Shown: positions 49,800-63,263 of the stretch, in pieces
Numbering within the stretch: position 1 is the first letter of the stretch
How the letters are laid out: the number at the start of each line of letters is the position of its first letter
NCBI RefSeq assembly: GCF_030767025.1
Contig: NZ_JASITE010000009.1
Location: 186,001 to 250,000, forward strand
Reading direction: 5' to 3'
Length of the DNA: 64,000 bases
DNA from: Nocardia sp. CC227C
GTDB lineage: Bacteria; Actinomycetota; Actinomycetes; Mycobacteriales; Mycobacteriaceae
Made by a program: the position numbers and the translations under genes
Notes under the pieces: generated by a model
Seen by the model: only the letters and a program-made list of their open reading frames with translations
What the model was told of the DNA's origin: nothing
Database searches by the model: none

Positions 49800-50039
49800 T
49801 CACAGCAAATCTCGCGCGGGTGCCCCGGGCGCATCCTTCCCGGACCCGGTCGCGTCGTCGCCGTCCGGGGTGAACAGACCGGCTATGCCGAGTTCGGTGG
49901 CGGCCTCCAAGGAATCCCAACCTGCGGCAACGGCATTGGAGAACAGTTCCAGACGGTCCTGACCCGCGGCCGCGTACTCGTGCACGGCCGCGGTGTATCT
50001 GGCTCTGGCGGCGCGCAGCGCCTCACGTGTCACATTCAC
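49800..50039 (-). CDS. hypothetical helical protein
   Basis: Protein of 79 residues, not recognised. Most of it is amphipathic helix (TREALRAARARYTAAVHEYA then AGQDRLELFSNAVAAGWDSL), followed by a Gly/Asp-rich tail. GTG 50039 overlaps the stop of the frame just upstream (GTGA at 50039-50036), which favours this start over GTG 50048. It converges with the MFS transporter across a hairpin. Confidence 0.5.
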   Translation of the reverse strand: MNVTREALRAARARYTAAVHEYAAAGQDRLELFSNAVAAGWDSLEAATELGIAGLFTPDGDDATGSGKDAPGAPARDLL

Positions 50040-50185
50040 CCGGACCACACTATCGGCAAATTTTCAGCAACGAAACCCTGAGTCTCCGCTCCCAGGCGGC
50101 CGAACCACGAATCCCGCACGGCGACGGTGACGCGCCACTGCCGGCACGCGTCGGCGAGCGGCGGGTCCGGCCGAATATCCGACAC
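50036..50185 (-). CDS. possible 49-residue protein
   Basis: Frame from GTG 50185 reading SDIRPDPPLADACRQWRV then AVRDSWFGRLGAETQG and ending IVWSG. Its composition is protein-like, and its stop overlaps the next GTG in a GTGA junction, which suggests translational coupling. No ribosome site precedes the start, and the frame stays open back to 50377 with Arg/Ala-rich text. It may be the end of a decayed gene. The rest of the 50186-50348 gap shows nothing I can name. Confidence 0.3.
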   Translation of the reverse strand: MSDIRPDPPLADACRQWRVTVAVRDSWFGRLGAETQGFVAENLPIVWSG

Positions 50186-50348
50186 GGTGAATGCCGTGAG
50201 CGCCCAAGGGAATCGCGGCGGCCGCCAGGCTGCGGCGCACCCTCGCGCGGGTCCGTTTCGCGCACCGCACTGTCCGATTCGCGCAGCGCGCAGTCCGCGG
50301 CGGTCGCCGCCGACCGTTCCCGGGCGGGCGCATATCGCGATGCGGCGG

Positions 50349-51503
50349 CTAGCCGGTCGGCCGGGAGTCGTCGCCACGGCGGAGCTGGGCGGCCAGCCAG
50401 AGGACGACGCCGTAGCCGAAGGCGGAGTCGGCGGTGGAGACCAGGGCGGAGCTGGGGAAGACGATGGCGTGGCGCAGTCCGGCGTCGGCCAGGGCGCGCA
50501 GCCGGTTCAGGATCTCGCCGGGGGTGCCGATCACGAGCCATTCGTGCAGCACATCGTCGGGCACCTCGGCAATGGCCGCGCGTACGTCGGCCGCGGTCAG
50601 GCGGTGCGGCATCAGGTCGATCAGGCCGCGGAAGTCCGGGCCGAAGGGGTGTTTCGCGCCGCAGCGGGTCCAGACGGCGGCCGGGGCGAACAGGCCCAGG
50701 TAGCGGACGGCCGGAGCGCGCAGGATGCGGCGCAGGCCCGCGGGCGTGCGGGCGGTGAGCATGGTGATCATGGCGGCGGGCACGATGGCGTCGGGATCGC
50801 GCCCGGCCGCGCGGGCGGCGGCGTGGACCAGTCCGAGCCGCCGCTGGTACTCCTCCGGCGACATGGACTCCCACGGGTACCAGCCGTCGCCGTAGCGTCC
50901 GGTGAGCGCCAGCATGCGGGGGCCGTGCGCGCCGATCCAGATGCGCGGCAGCCGGTCGGCGGGCACGGTGAGATCCATGGGGGCGTGGTCCAGGCGGTAG
51001 TAGCGCCCGGCGAAGTTCATGGGTTCGGTCGCGGTCAGGGCCGCGCGCAGCACGCGCAGCGCCTCCTCGAACCGATCCACCGGCCGGTCCCACTCGAATC
51101 CGTAGGGTTCGAGGTTCTCCCGCTCACCGCACCCGATACCGAGAATGGGTGCGCGCTTGGTCATATGCGCCAGGGTGAGGAAGGTCTGCGCCAGCAGCAC
51201 CGGATGGCGGCGGTGCGGGTCGGTGGCGCCGACCCCCAGCTGCACCCGCCCCGCGCTCGCGGCCAGATGCGCCAGCAGTGGGGCGAAGTCGAACTGCTCG
51301 TCCGGACTGCGCACCGCCTTCGCCTGCGGCGTGAACTCGGGATCCCAAGCCGCCCGTGGGAACACGCTGATCAGATGATCGGTCGCCAGCACCGAATCCA
51401 GCCGCCCCAGCCGTGCCATCCGCACCGTGAAGCGCGCGACGCCGATCGGCGGATTGATTCCGGCGAGGGTACCGACCGCGAAGGGCTTCCGCGTTTCCGA
51501 CAT
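50349..51503 (-). CDS. LLM-class F420-dependent oxidoreductase (phthiodiolone ketoreductase-like)
   Basis: Luciferase-like TIM-barrel protein of 384 residues, the size of the mycobacterial phthiodiolone ketoreductase group. Visible features are DSVLATDHLISVFP, VQLGVGATDPHRRHPVLLAQ, APILGIGCGERENLEPYGF, PRIWIGAHGPRMLALTGRYG, DGWYP and WLVIGTPGEILNRL. Such enzymes use deazaflavin F420 for ketone reduction or related chemistry. ATG 51503 has AGGAG seven bases upstream. It starts 44 bp after the terpene synthase stop, so the two are likely co-transcribed and it may reduce the terpene product or an oxidised derivative. Confidence 0.85.
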   Translation of the reverse strand: MSETRKPFAVGTLAGINPPIGVARFTVRMARLGRLDSVLATDHLISVFPRAAWDPEFTPQAKAVRSPDEQFDFAPLLAHLAASAGRVQLGVGATDPHRRHPVLLAQTFLTLAHMTKRAPILGIGCGERENLEPYGFEWDRPVDRFEEALRVLRAALTATEPMNFAGRYYRLDHAPMDLTVPADRLPRIWIGAHGPRMLALTGRYGDGWYPWESMSPEEYQRRLGLVHAAARAAGRDPDAIVPAAMITMLTARTPAGLRRILRAPAVRYLGLFAPAAVWTRCGAKHPFGPDFRGLIDLMPHRLTAADVRAAIAEVPDDVLHEWLVIGTPGEILNRLRALADAGLRHAIVFPSSALVSTADSAFGYGVVLWLAAQLRRGDDSRPTG

Positions 51504-51547
51504 CCTGATCTCCTGGCGATTATGTTGTGCTGCAGCGCTTTCGCTGT

Positions 51548-52807
51548 CTATCGATAGCGCGGGTTGGTGTTGTGCCATTCGAAGGAGCCGCCCATCCAAT
51601 CGCGCACTCCGTGCAGGAACAGCTGCAGTTCCGGCGAGGGGACGGCCCGCAGCGCACGATGTTCGGCCTCGAATTCCCGCACGGTGCGGTTGTGCAGGTC
51701 GACGGTGATCTCGGTGGCCTCGGCCACCGAGCAGCCGCGCTCGGCCGCGATCTGGAGCACCATATTGCAGACCGGGTTCTCGTCGGCGGCATCCTTGCGC
51801 ACCGAGAACAGATCGTTGACGAGCACGCAGGCCGTGCCCGCCCGGAACGCGGCCCGGCGCACCCGCTCGTCGTAGAACAGCCCGGCGGGCACCTCGTAGC
51901 CGGCCACCGAGTCGATCAGGGTCATCGACGTGTAGAACGAATCGTGTTGGCGGGCGGCGAGATACTCCCAGGCGGGCGGGTTCTCACCGGTATGCCGCCA
52001 GGCCGCGTAGGCGGTCCAGGACACGAACATGGAGAAGGTGGCGTAGCAGGCGCGCTGGACCTGTTCCGCGGTGGCGTGGCGGCGCAGGTGCGCGACCGCC
52101 GATCCGAAGGCGCGCAGCACCTTGTCGGTGCGCAGCGCCTCGTCCAGGGGTGTGCTGAACTCACCCGCGTCGGGCAGCGGGTCCAGTGCGGCCATGGCCA
52201 TGGTCAGGCGCTGCGGCAGCCGGTTCGGATCCGCGCCGAGCGCCGAATCGTCGGCGTAGTAGTCGTCGGCCATCCACCACGCGGTGTTCATCTGGGCGGC
52301 GACCAGCAATCGATCGGGATCGTCGGTGTCGGTGTGGGTCAGCATGACCAGTCGCCCGTAGCCGGTCTCGCGCAGCTTGTCGAGTTCGTCGTCGGTGTAC
52401 CCGATGGATTCGGCCCAGACGGCCAAGCGATCGTCGACCGCCTCGGCCAGGGCGTCGTCGCCGCGGGCGGCGGGCGGACAGTAGACCGGCGGCGCGGAGC
52501 CGTCACCCCATTCGTGTTCGCGATAGGGTTCGGCATCGGTCAGCCGTCGGACGGGCAACCGAAAGGCGCTCTCCCCCAACCGCTCCGCGAGCCGCGCCGG
52601 GTTCGGGACGGCGGTGGCGACCGAGCCTCGCCCGGCGGCGGCCGAGCACCGGCTCGCCGCATCCGGTTCCGGTGGCGGCGGTGTCACGCCCGACCGTGCG
52701 GCGGAGAAGATCCCTGCGAGTTCGGTACCCAGTCCACGGGGCCCACCGAGTACCGGGGGCCGCACCGCGCCGAGCTCACCGCTGTGGTCGTTGTCGATTG
52801 TTGTCAT
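51548..52807 (-). CDS. class I terpene synthase, 2-methylisoborneol-synthase-like
   Basis: Terpene cyclase of 419 residues. The metal-binding motifs are MADDYYADDSALG (aspartate-rich) and NDLFSVRKDAADE (NSE triad form), and the chain ends MGGSFEWHNTNPRYR, a hallmark of this group. The first 110 or so residues are disordered and Pro/Ala-rich, with GGPRGLGTELAGIFSA, similar to the cargo-type N termini of 2-methylisoborneol synthases housed in family 2 encapsulins. No encapsulin or geranyl-diphosphate methyltransferase is in the window, so the product may be an ordinary terpene. ATG 52807 has AGGAG upstream. First gene of a pair with an F420-type oxidoreductase. Confidence 0.87.
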   Translation of the reverse strand: MTTIDNDHSGELGAVRPPVLGGPRGLGTELAGIFSAARSGVTPPPPEPDAASRCSAAAGRGSVATAVPNPARLAERLGESAFRLPVRRLTDAEPYREHEWGDGSAPPVYCPPAARGDDALAEAVDDRLAVWAESIGYTDDELDKLRETGYGRLVMLTHTDTDDPDRLLVAAQMNTAWWMADDYYADDSALGADPNRLPQRLTMAMAALDPLPDAGEFSTPLDEALRTDKVLRAFGSAVAHLRRHATAEQVQRACYATFSMFVSWTAYAAWRHTGENPPAWEYLAARQHDSFYTSMTLIDSVAGYEVPAGLFYDERVRRAAFRAGTACVLVNDLFSVRKDAADENPVCNMVLQIAAERGCSVAEATEITVDLHNRTVREFEAEHRALRAVPSPELQLFLHGVRDWMGGSFEWHNTNPRYR

Positions 52808-52997
52808 CGTGCTGCTCCTGCCATGAGGGGTCATCAGGTGGAGGCAATGCGTAGATGGAGACACCATCGACTATCCGGCCTGACGGCCGACGCCGCAGAC
52901 GAATGCGCGATTCCGCGCGGAACCGGAATGGCGGTCCCCGGAACGAACGAGGTCCGGCACACCGCTCGCGCGGCGTGCCGGACCCGTTGTTCCGTCG

Positions 52998-58466
<5,469 letters not shown>

Positions 58467-58689
58467 TCGCCGACTCCTTCCCACTCCACTACGTTGGCCC
58501 GATCGGGCGAGATGTGCGACTGGCTGTCCCGGGTAGTCTGCACCCTTACCCCACACATATGTACATGCGAGTCCGTGTTACCCGCGCGTATCGTCTCCGA
58601 CTCGACGGTGAACACGACGTCCGGGCCGCCTCGGCGGCGCGCCGAAACCGACCGGCGGGGCACCCGACAACCCCGCCGCACCGTGGGAG

Positions 58690-59067
58690 GTGAACCCCCT
58701 GACCGACATTCTCGACGTATTGCACGCCCGCTGTGCCGAAACCTCCGCCGAGGCGATCCTGCGCGGCGAGGACCATCCGACCGTCACCCTCAGCACCCAG
58801 GAGGTCGCCGATCTGCTCAACCGGATCGTCGAGCTGCGGCGACACCACACCGATCTCGTCCACGCCCACCGCGACCTCACCGCCCGCCACCACCTCATCG
58901 ACCAGACCGTCCAGGACGCGACCGCCGCGCTGACCCGCATCACCGCCACCCTCGAACAGCGCACCGCGCATCCGGAGGCCCGCACCCGCCAGGTGCACAC
59001 CATCGCCCGCGTGGCCGCCGAACGACTCGCCGCCGCATACCCGCACGGCGACGAGGCGGTGCGCTGA
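58690..59067 (+). CDS. hypothetical coiled-coil protein
   Basis: Protein of about 125 residues, probably cytoplasmic. After a short lead (TDILDVLHARCAETSAEAIL) it has two long helices (STQEVADLLNRIVELRRHH and DQTVQDATAALTRITATLEQ) likely to form a coiled coil. I do not know the family. The start is unclear: GTG 58690 lies directly on its GGGAG with no spacing, whereas CTG 58699, in frame, sits eight bases after GGGAGG. It is divergent from the acyl-CoA carboxylase. Confidence 0.6.
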   Translation: MNPLTDILDVLHARCAETSAEAILRGEDHPTVTLSTQEVADLLNRIVELRRHHTDLVHAHRDLTARHHLIDQTVQDATAALTRITATLEQRTAHPEARTRQVHTIARVAAERLAAAYPHGDEAVR

Positions 59068-59192
59068 CCGCCGCTTCCGGTAGGCCACCGCACCCGCACG
59101 CACCGCACGCGCGCGGTCGGGAGGCCCGGGTTCGTTCGCAGGCCGGAGTTCGGCCGCGAGGCCGGGCATCCGCACCGGCGAACGCCGAGCCA

Positions 59193-59357
59193 GGCGGGGC
59201 CGGTCCCGGCGGGGCCAGTCCCGGCGAGGCCAGTCCCGGCGAGGTCAATCCCGGCGAGGTCAATCCCGGCGAGGTCAATCCCGGCGAGGTCAATCCCGGC
59301 GAGGCCAATCCCGACGAGGCCAATCCCGACGAGGCCAATCCCGACGGCGTCAATCCC
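59193..59357. repeat. 15-bp tandem repeat, 11 copies
   Basis: Unit GGCGAGGTCAATCCC, with four exact central copies (starting 59238, 59253, 59268, 59283) and diverged copies on both sides. The array fills most of the 59068-59349 gap and its last copy covers the AraC stop codon (59350-59352). The unit length is a multiple of three, so either strand reads a pentapeptide, but no start or gene accompanies it. Confidence 0.9.
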
Positions 59358-60426
59358 GGTGGGGATTCGGATCTTTCGTCCGTTCCGGCCCGGTTGGGTC
59401 GCGGCGGGGCGGCACCTGTTCCGCGCGGGCGAATCGGCCCGGGGTCTGGCCGGTCCACTCCCGGAACGCGGCCGTGAAGGCCGACGGGCTGGCATAGCCC
59501 AGGCGGCTGGCCACGGTGTCGACGGTGAAACCCGCGGCGAGCAACTCCTCGGCCAGCATTCCCGTTGTCTCGCAGACCAGTTCGCGGAAGGTGGTGCCCT
59601 CGTCGGCGAGGCGGCGGCGCAGGGTGCGCACGCTCATGTGCAGGTCCGCGGCGACGGCCGCTTGGTCGACCGCGCCGCCGCGCCGCACCAGCAGGGCGCG
59701 CACCTGTCCGGCGAGCCCGATTCGCGCGCGGCGACGTTCGACCAGCCGCTCGCACATCCGCTCGTATTGGCGGCGCAGCACCGCGTTCGCCTGCGGCATG
59801 GGCCGCTGGAGATCCACGGCGCGCAGCACGAGCACGTCGGCGGGTCGGTCGTAGGCGATGTCGGTGATGCCGAGCAGCACGCCGACCGCCTCGTATACCG
59901 GCGCGTACGGAAGTGTCACCTCGAGCCGTTCGACGGGTACGTCCCAGCTCAACAGCTCGCGCTGCACCGTGCGCACCAATGCGAGATCGCGCTCGATGGC
60001 GAAGCGGCGCACCCGCGCGGGCACGGCCTCGGAGTCCAGCCGCACCAGCACCCGGTCCCCGGCGTCGGTGAGGGTGCAGCGGGTGTAGGCGAAGGAGAGA
60101 TCGGCGTAGCGCGCCCACAGTTCGGCCATCTCCCGCACGGTCGAGCAACTGCCCAGCGCGATGCCAAGGCTGCCGAGCATCGGCAGGTGCACCGAGAATC
60201 CCGCCAGCAGGCCCAGACCGGGTTCGTCGCCGGTCGCGGTGAGAATGTTATCGACGATCCGGAACTCCTGCGCGATGTCGATCTCGGCCTCCGGATTCTC
60301 CAGATCCGCCGCCACGAGCCCGGTACCGGCCAGTGCCTGCGCAGTGGTCATCGAGCGGTTACCGGCGAAGTCGACCAGCACAGCGGCACTGTGTATCGAA
60401 CGCACACACCAGGAATCGACGAGCAT
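59350..60426 (-). CDS. AraC-family transcriptional regulator
   Basis: Regulator of 358 residues. The N-terminal 200 residues look like the arabinose-binding-like domain of PF12625 regulators (GFSVHLPMLGSLGIALGSC, RFAIERDLALVRTVQRELL). The C-terminal AraC domain has two helix-turn-helix units, VAADLHMSVRTLRRRLADEG and VASRLGYASPSAFTAAFREW, followed by TGQTPGRFAR. ATG 60426 is chosen; no convincing ribosome site is seen, and ATG 60351 or the frame to 60474 are alternatives. The last codons run into a 15-bp tandem repeat. No obvious target lies next to it. Confidence 0.85.
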   Translation of the reverse strand: MLVDSWCVRSIHSAAVLVDFAGNRSMTTAQALAGTGLVAADLENPEAEIDIAQEFRIVDNILTATGDEPGLGLLAGFSVHLPMLGSLGIALGSCSTVREMAELWARYADLSFAYTRCTLTDAGDRVLVRLDSEAVPARVRRFAIERDLALVRTVQRELLSWDVPVERLEVTLPYAPVYEAVGVLLGITDIAYDRPADVLVLRAVDLQRPMPQANAVLRRQYERMCERLVERRRARIGLAGQVRALLVRRGGAVDQAAVAADLHMSVRTLRRRLADEGTTFRELVCETTGMLAEELLAAGFTVDTVASRLGYASPSAFTAAFREWTGQTPGRFARAEQVPPRRDPTGPERTKDPNPHRD

Positions 60427-60606
60427 GCCGCAGATGATCTCGCATCGGACAGCGAATGCGACGCACTTCAGCAATTATGTAGCTAACTCAACCTCACCCG
60501 GGCGTGTCGGACCGGTCGTCCACACCGCGCATCTGGCCGAAATCCGCAGAAGCATGGCCGCGCACCGCCTCCGGCGCGCGCCGCGGCCGCACTAACCTGA
60601 TGCGCG

Positions 60607-60732
60607 GTGGGCCGCCCGCCCCTTGGCGGCCCCCACGGTCCCCGCCCTTTTCAGGACCGACGCTGTACGCACCAGCCCCGCCGGTGGGCGCGGAACCCAA
60701 CCGCGACAACCCTATCGGCCCCCACCGGCGGG
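60607..60732. other. two inverted repeats in the 358-bp gap upstream of a small gene
   Basis: The gap 60427-60784 holds no gene I can support. It contains GTGGGCCGCC (60607-60616) facing GGCGGCCCCCAC (60625-60636), and a perfect 12-bp pair CCCGCCGGTGGG (60677-60688) and CCCACCGGCGGG (60721-60732) with a 32-bp spacer. These could fold in the 5' leader of the following gene or simply block read-through. Confidence 0.45.
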
Positions 60733-60784
60733 CCCGCGCACTCCCCACTGCCCGACTCTCGGGCCCGACCTCCGGCGGAGACGT

Positions 60785-61027
60785 ATGACGACGGCGAACA
60801 CCGACGGCAGCGCCCTGCGGCTGCTGTCGACCATCCTCACCCACTTCGACAGCCTCGACGCCTTCCTCACCCAACTCCACCACGAACTCGACGGCCCCAC
60901 CCAGATCCTGCCCCGCATCGACCCCGACGCCGCCCCCACGCCCCACGCGAACCGACCACCGATCCCCCGCATCTCGATCGGCGGCGCGGGCCGCCACGCG
61001 CGCCGCGACACGCGGACCCCGCGGTGA
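60785..61027 (+). CDS. hypothetical small protein
   Basis: Protein of 80 residues, not recognised. The first half is helical (DGSALRLLSTILTHFDSLDA then FLTQLHHELDGPTQ); the second half is Pro/Arg-rich and probably disordered. GGAG precedes ATG 60785 by five bases. It converges with the MpaB-like oxygenase. Composition is plausible but no homologue is known to me. Confidence 0.45.
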   Translation: MTTANTDGSALRLLSTILTHFDSLDAFLTQLHHELDGPTQILPRIDPDAAPTPHANRPPIPRISIGGAGRHARRDTRTPR

Positions 61028-61117
61028 GCGGCGACCTCGACGCACCGTGACGTCGACGGGCACCCCCGATCGGCGCGACGACCACCACGGGCGTCCGGCC
61101 CGCCGATCCGCCACCGA

Positions 61118-61975
61118 TCACACCAGCGCGCGATTGCGCCGCGAACGCCAGCGCACGTAGCCCAGCTGCGGGCCGCCCACATCGCGAAAGAACCTCGGCA
61201 GGAACCGGTTCACCACCGCCACGAGCCGGAACATCCGCTCGAAGCGACGCTGGTCGGCGGCACTCCACGCCACCCCCATCCGCGCGCGCATGTACGGCGG
61301 GAGGAATCCGGCGGTCAGGAAGCGCAGCAGTCCCCCGAACGGAATCCGCAGATACCAGTGGATCATCCGCAGGTGCAGCAGATCGTCGAGATAGGCCCGC
61401 ACCTCGTCGTCGATGCGGACGCGCCGGCACGCCTCGTTCCAGTACACGTCGAAGTCCGCACGGGTCGCGGGCCACATCTCCGGCCGCATCTGCAAGGTGG
61501 CGCCCAGGCTGGCCGAGGTCGAATAGAACGCCTCGGCCTGTTCGGCGTTCATCCGGCCGTGCACCATCTGATAGCCGTCCTCGAATCCGACGTACAGACA
61601 CGCGGCCACCCACCGCTGCACCGTCGGATCGAAAGCGTTGTACCGCAGCGCGGCCCCCGGCTTCGACCGCACCTGCCGATGCACCTCGTCGACCGCGGCA
61701 CGCATGGCGCGCTTCTCCTCCGCACTTCCGAGCACAGCCACCGCCAGGTAGGAAGCCGTGGTGCGCAACCGTTTCCACGGATGCTTCAGCAGCGCCCCGG
61801 ACTCGACCGGGCTCTCCACCACACCGCGCCCCACCTCGGGCCAGGCCATCTGCATGGCCACATTGGCCGCGGCGGCGGACAGCCCCCAGAAGTCGAGCGC
61901 GTCGGCCAACCGCGGCGGGCGGCGGGTGTCGACACGGTGCGTGCCCGGGATGTGGATACGGGTCTCATCCGACAT
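61118..61975 (-). CDS. MpaB-like oxygenase (DUF2236)
   Basis: Protein of 285 residues in the oxygenase MpaB/DUF2236 family, haem-binding or membrane-associated oxidases that include the latex-clearing relatives of actinobacteria. Family features include AAAANVAMQMAWPEVGRGV, the HRQV...YNAFDPTVQRWVAACLY region, and conserved histidines in HPWKRLRTTASYLA and HLRMIHWYLRIPFG. ATG 61975 is used; a TTG two codons upstream sits closer to AAGGA and is also possible. It is divergent from the mce-type operon across about 200 AT-richer bases, so the two may share control. Confidence 0.82.
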   Translation of the reverse strand: MSDETRIHIPGTHRVDTRRPPRLADALDFWGLSAAAANVAMQMAWPEVGRGVVESPVESGALLKHPWKRLRTTASYLAVAVLGSAEEKRAMRAAVDEVHRQVRSKPGAALRYNAFDPTVQRWVAACLYVGFEDGYQMVHGRMNAEQAEAFYSTSASLGATLQMRPEMWPATRADFDVYWNEACRRVRIDDEVRAYLDDLLHLRMIHWYLRIPFGGLLRFLTAGFLPPYMRARMGVAWSAADQRRFERMFRLVAVVNRFLPRFFRDVGGPQLGYVRWRSRRNRALV

Positions 61976-62174
61976 GGTCAAGGCAATCCTTCAGATATGA
62001 ATTGAGAATAACTTAACTATGCCAGCATCGGCGAGGGCTGGATGGAAGTGCCTGGAATAGACATTATTCGCCATCCTCGACGCCGGGCGCGAAACCTCTT
62101 CATCCAGCGAGAATTATCAGTAACATCATCGGCTGACTAGCCCTCCCGTGCGAGGTATGCGAAAGGACCACCAC

Positions 62175-62399
62175 ATGCTCGAGCGACTGGATCGAGTGCT
62201 GAACTACGAGATGAAGGTGTCGGAATTCCTGGGCACCTTCATCATTCTCGGCATCCCCTACGGCCTGGTCGGGGTCGTCTGGTCCCTCACCCACACCGAA
62301 CACCTGCGGGATATGCACGGCGTGGACGTAGTCGTGTCATTCCTCGGATCCATCGTGTGCTGGCCCGTGCTCATCTTCTCGAACGTGTGCATGACATGA
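62175..62399 (+). CDS. small membrane protein at the head of an mce-type operon
   Basis: Protein of 74 residues with two hydrophobic helices (FLGTFIILGIPYGLVGVVW and VVVSFLGSIVCWPVLIF) separated by a short polar loop. AAAGGA lies seven bases before ATG 62175; earlier in-frame starts (62148, 62157) lack a site. Its TGA overlaps the ATG of the YrbE-A gene (ATGA), so it is translated with the permease and is probably a small accessory part of the Mce lipid importer. I cannot name the family. Confidence 0.7.
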   Translation: MLERLDRVLNYEMKVSEFLGTFIILGIPYGLVGVVWSLTHTEHLRDMHGVDVVVSFLGSIVCWPVLIFSNVCMT

Positions 62400-63262
62400 C
62401 GACCGACCTCCGGCGGCCGCGATCGAATTCGGAACCCGGCGAGCTGCAGCGGCTTGCCACCGTCGCGGGCGCGCTCTGGCGAAGCCATCCGCAGCGCTCG
62501 CTCGAAACCCTGGGCCGCCAGGTCGGTTTGGGCCGGGAAGCAGCGCGGCAACTGGTCATCTCCCTGGCGCGGCGGCGATTCCCGTATCGGGAGTTCATCA
62601 AGCAGTGCGCGTTCATGACCAGCGTGTCCGCCCTGCCCACGGTCCTGGTGGCCATCCCCATCGCCGTGGTGGTGTCCATCCAGGTCGGCGCGCTCGTCAA
62701 CCAGGTGGGCGCGACCACCTTCATCGGAGCGGTGGCCGGTCTGGGCATCATCCGCCAGGGCGCGCCCTTGGTCACCTGCCTCATGATCGCCGGTGCGGTC
62801 GGCTCGGCCATCTGCGCCGATCTGGGTTCGCGCACCATCCGCGAGGAGATCGACGCCATGATGGTCATGGGCGTGGACCCGGTGCGTCGGCTGGTGGCGC
62901 CGCGGCTCGCGGCGGCCGTCCTGGTGAGCGTGCTGCTGTGCGGGTTCATCGTATTCGTCGGCTTCGCGACCGCCTACCTGTTCAATGTCTACGCCCAGTC
63001 CGGCACGCCCGGCTCGTTCATCTCCTCCTTCGCGTCCTTCGCGGTCGCCAACGACATGGTGATAGCCCTGATCAAGGCCGCGATCTTCGGAATGCTCACC
63101 GCCGTCATCGCCTGCGATATCGGGCTGCACGCGCACGGCGGCCCCGGCGGTGTCGCACAGGCGGTCAACTCGGCGGTGGTGAGTTCGGCGCTGATGCTGT
63201 TCGCCACCAACATCATTCTCACCCAGCTGTACAACACCCTGTTCCCCACCAAGGTGATCTGA
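62396..63262 (+). CDS. YrbE-type Mce ABC permease A
   Basis: Integral membrane permease of 288 residues, MlaE/YrbE family. Key features are QCAFMTSVSALPTVLVAIPI, ATTFIGAVAGLGIIRQGAPL, the coupling-helix-type EEIDAMMVMGVDPVRRLV, and a C-terminal helix pair (ALMLFATNIILTQLYNTLF). Together with YrbE-B it forms the membrane core of an Mce system that imports lipids or sterols, powered by an MceG-type ATPase encoded elsewhere. It overlaps the preceding 74-residue gene by ATGA and is followed one base later by YrbE-B. Confidence 0.92.
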   Translation: MTTDLRRPRSNSEPGELQRLATVAGALWRSHPQRSLETLGRQVGLGREAARQLVISLARRRFPYREFIKQCAFMTSVSALPTVLVAIPIAVVVSIQVGALVNQVGATTFIGAVAGLGIIRQGAPLVTCLMIAGAVGSAICADLGSRTIREEIDAMMVMGVDPVRRLVAPRLAAAVLVSVLLCGFIVFVGFATAYLFNVYAQSGTPGSFISSFASFAVANDMVIALIKAAIFGMLTAVIACDIGLHAHGGPGGVAQAVNSAVVSSALMLFATNIILTQLYNTLFPTKVI

Positions 63263-63263
63263 C

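Noticed and set aside
59193..59357. CRISPR array
   Set aside because: Units are contiguous 15-mers without spacers, and no cas gene is in the window.
59193..59357. Pentapeptide-repeat protein (GEVNP on one strand, IDLAG-like on the other)
   Set aside because: A 15-bp repeat always yields pentapeptides in every frame. No start codon, ribosome site or flanking conserved sequence supports translation.
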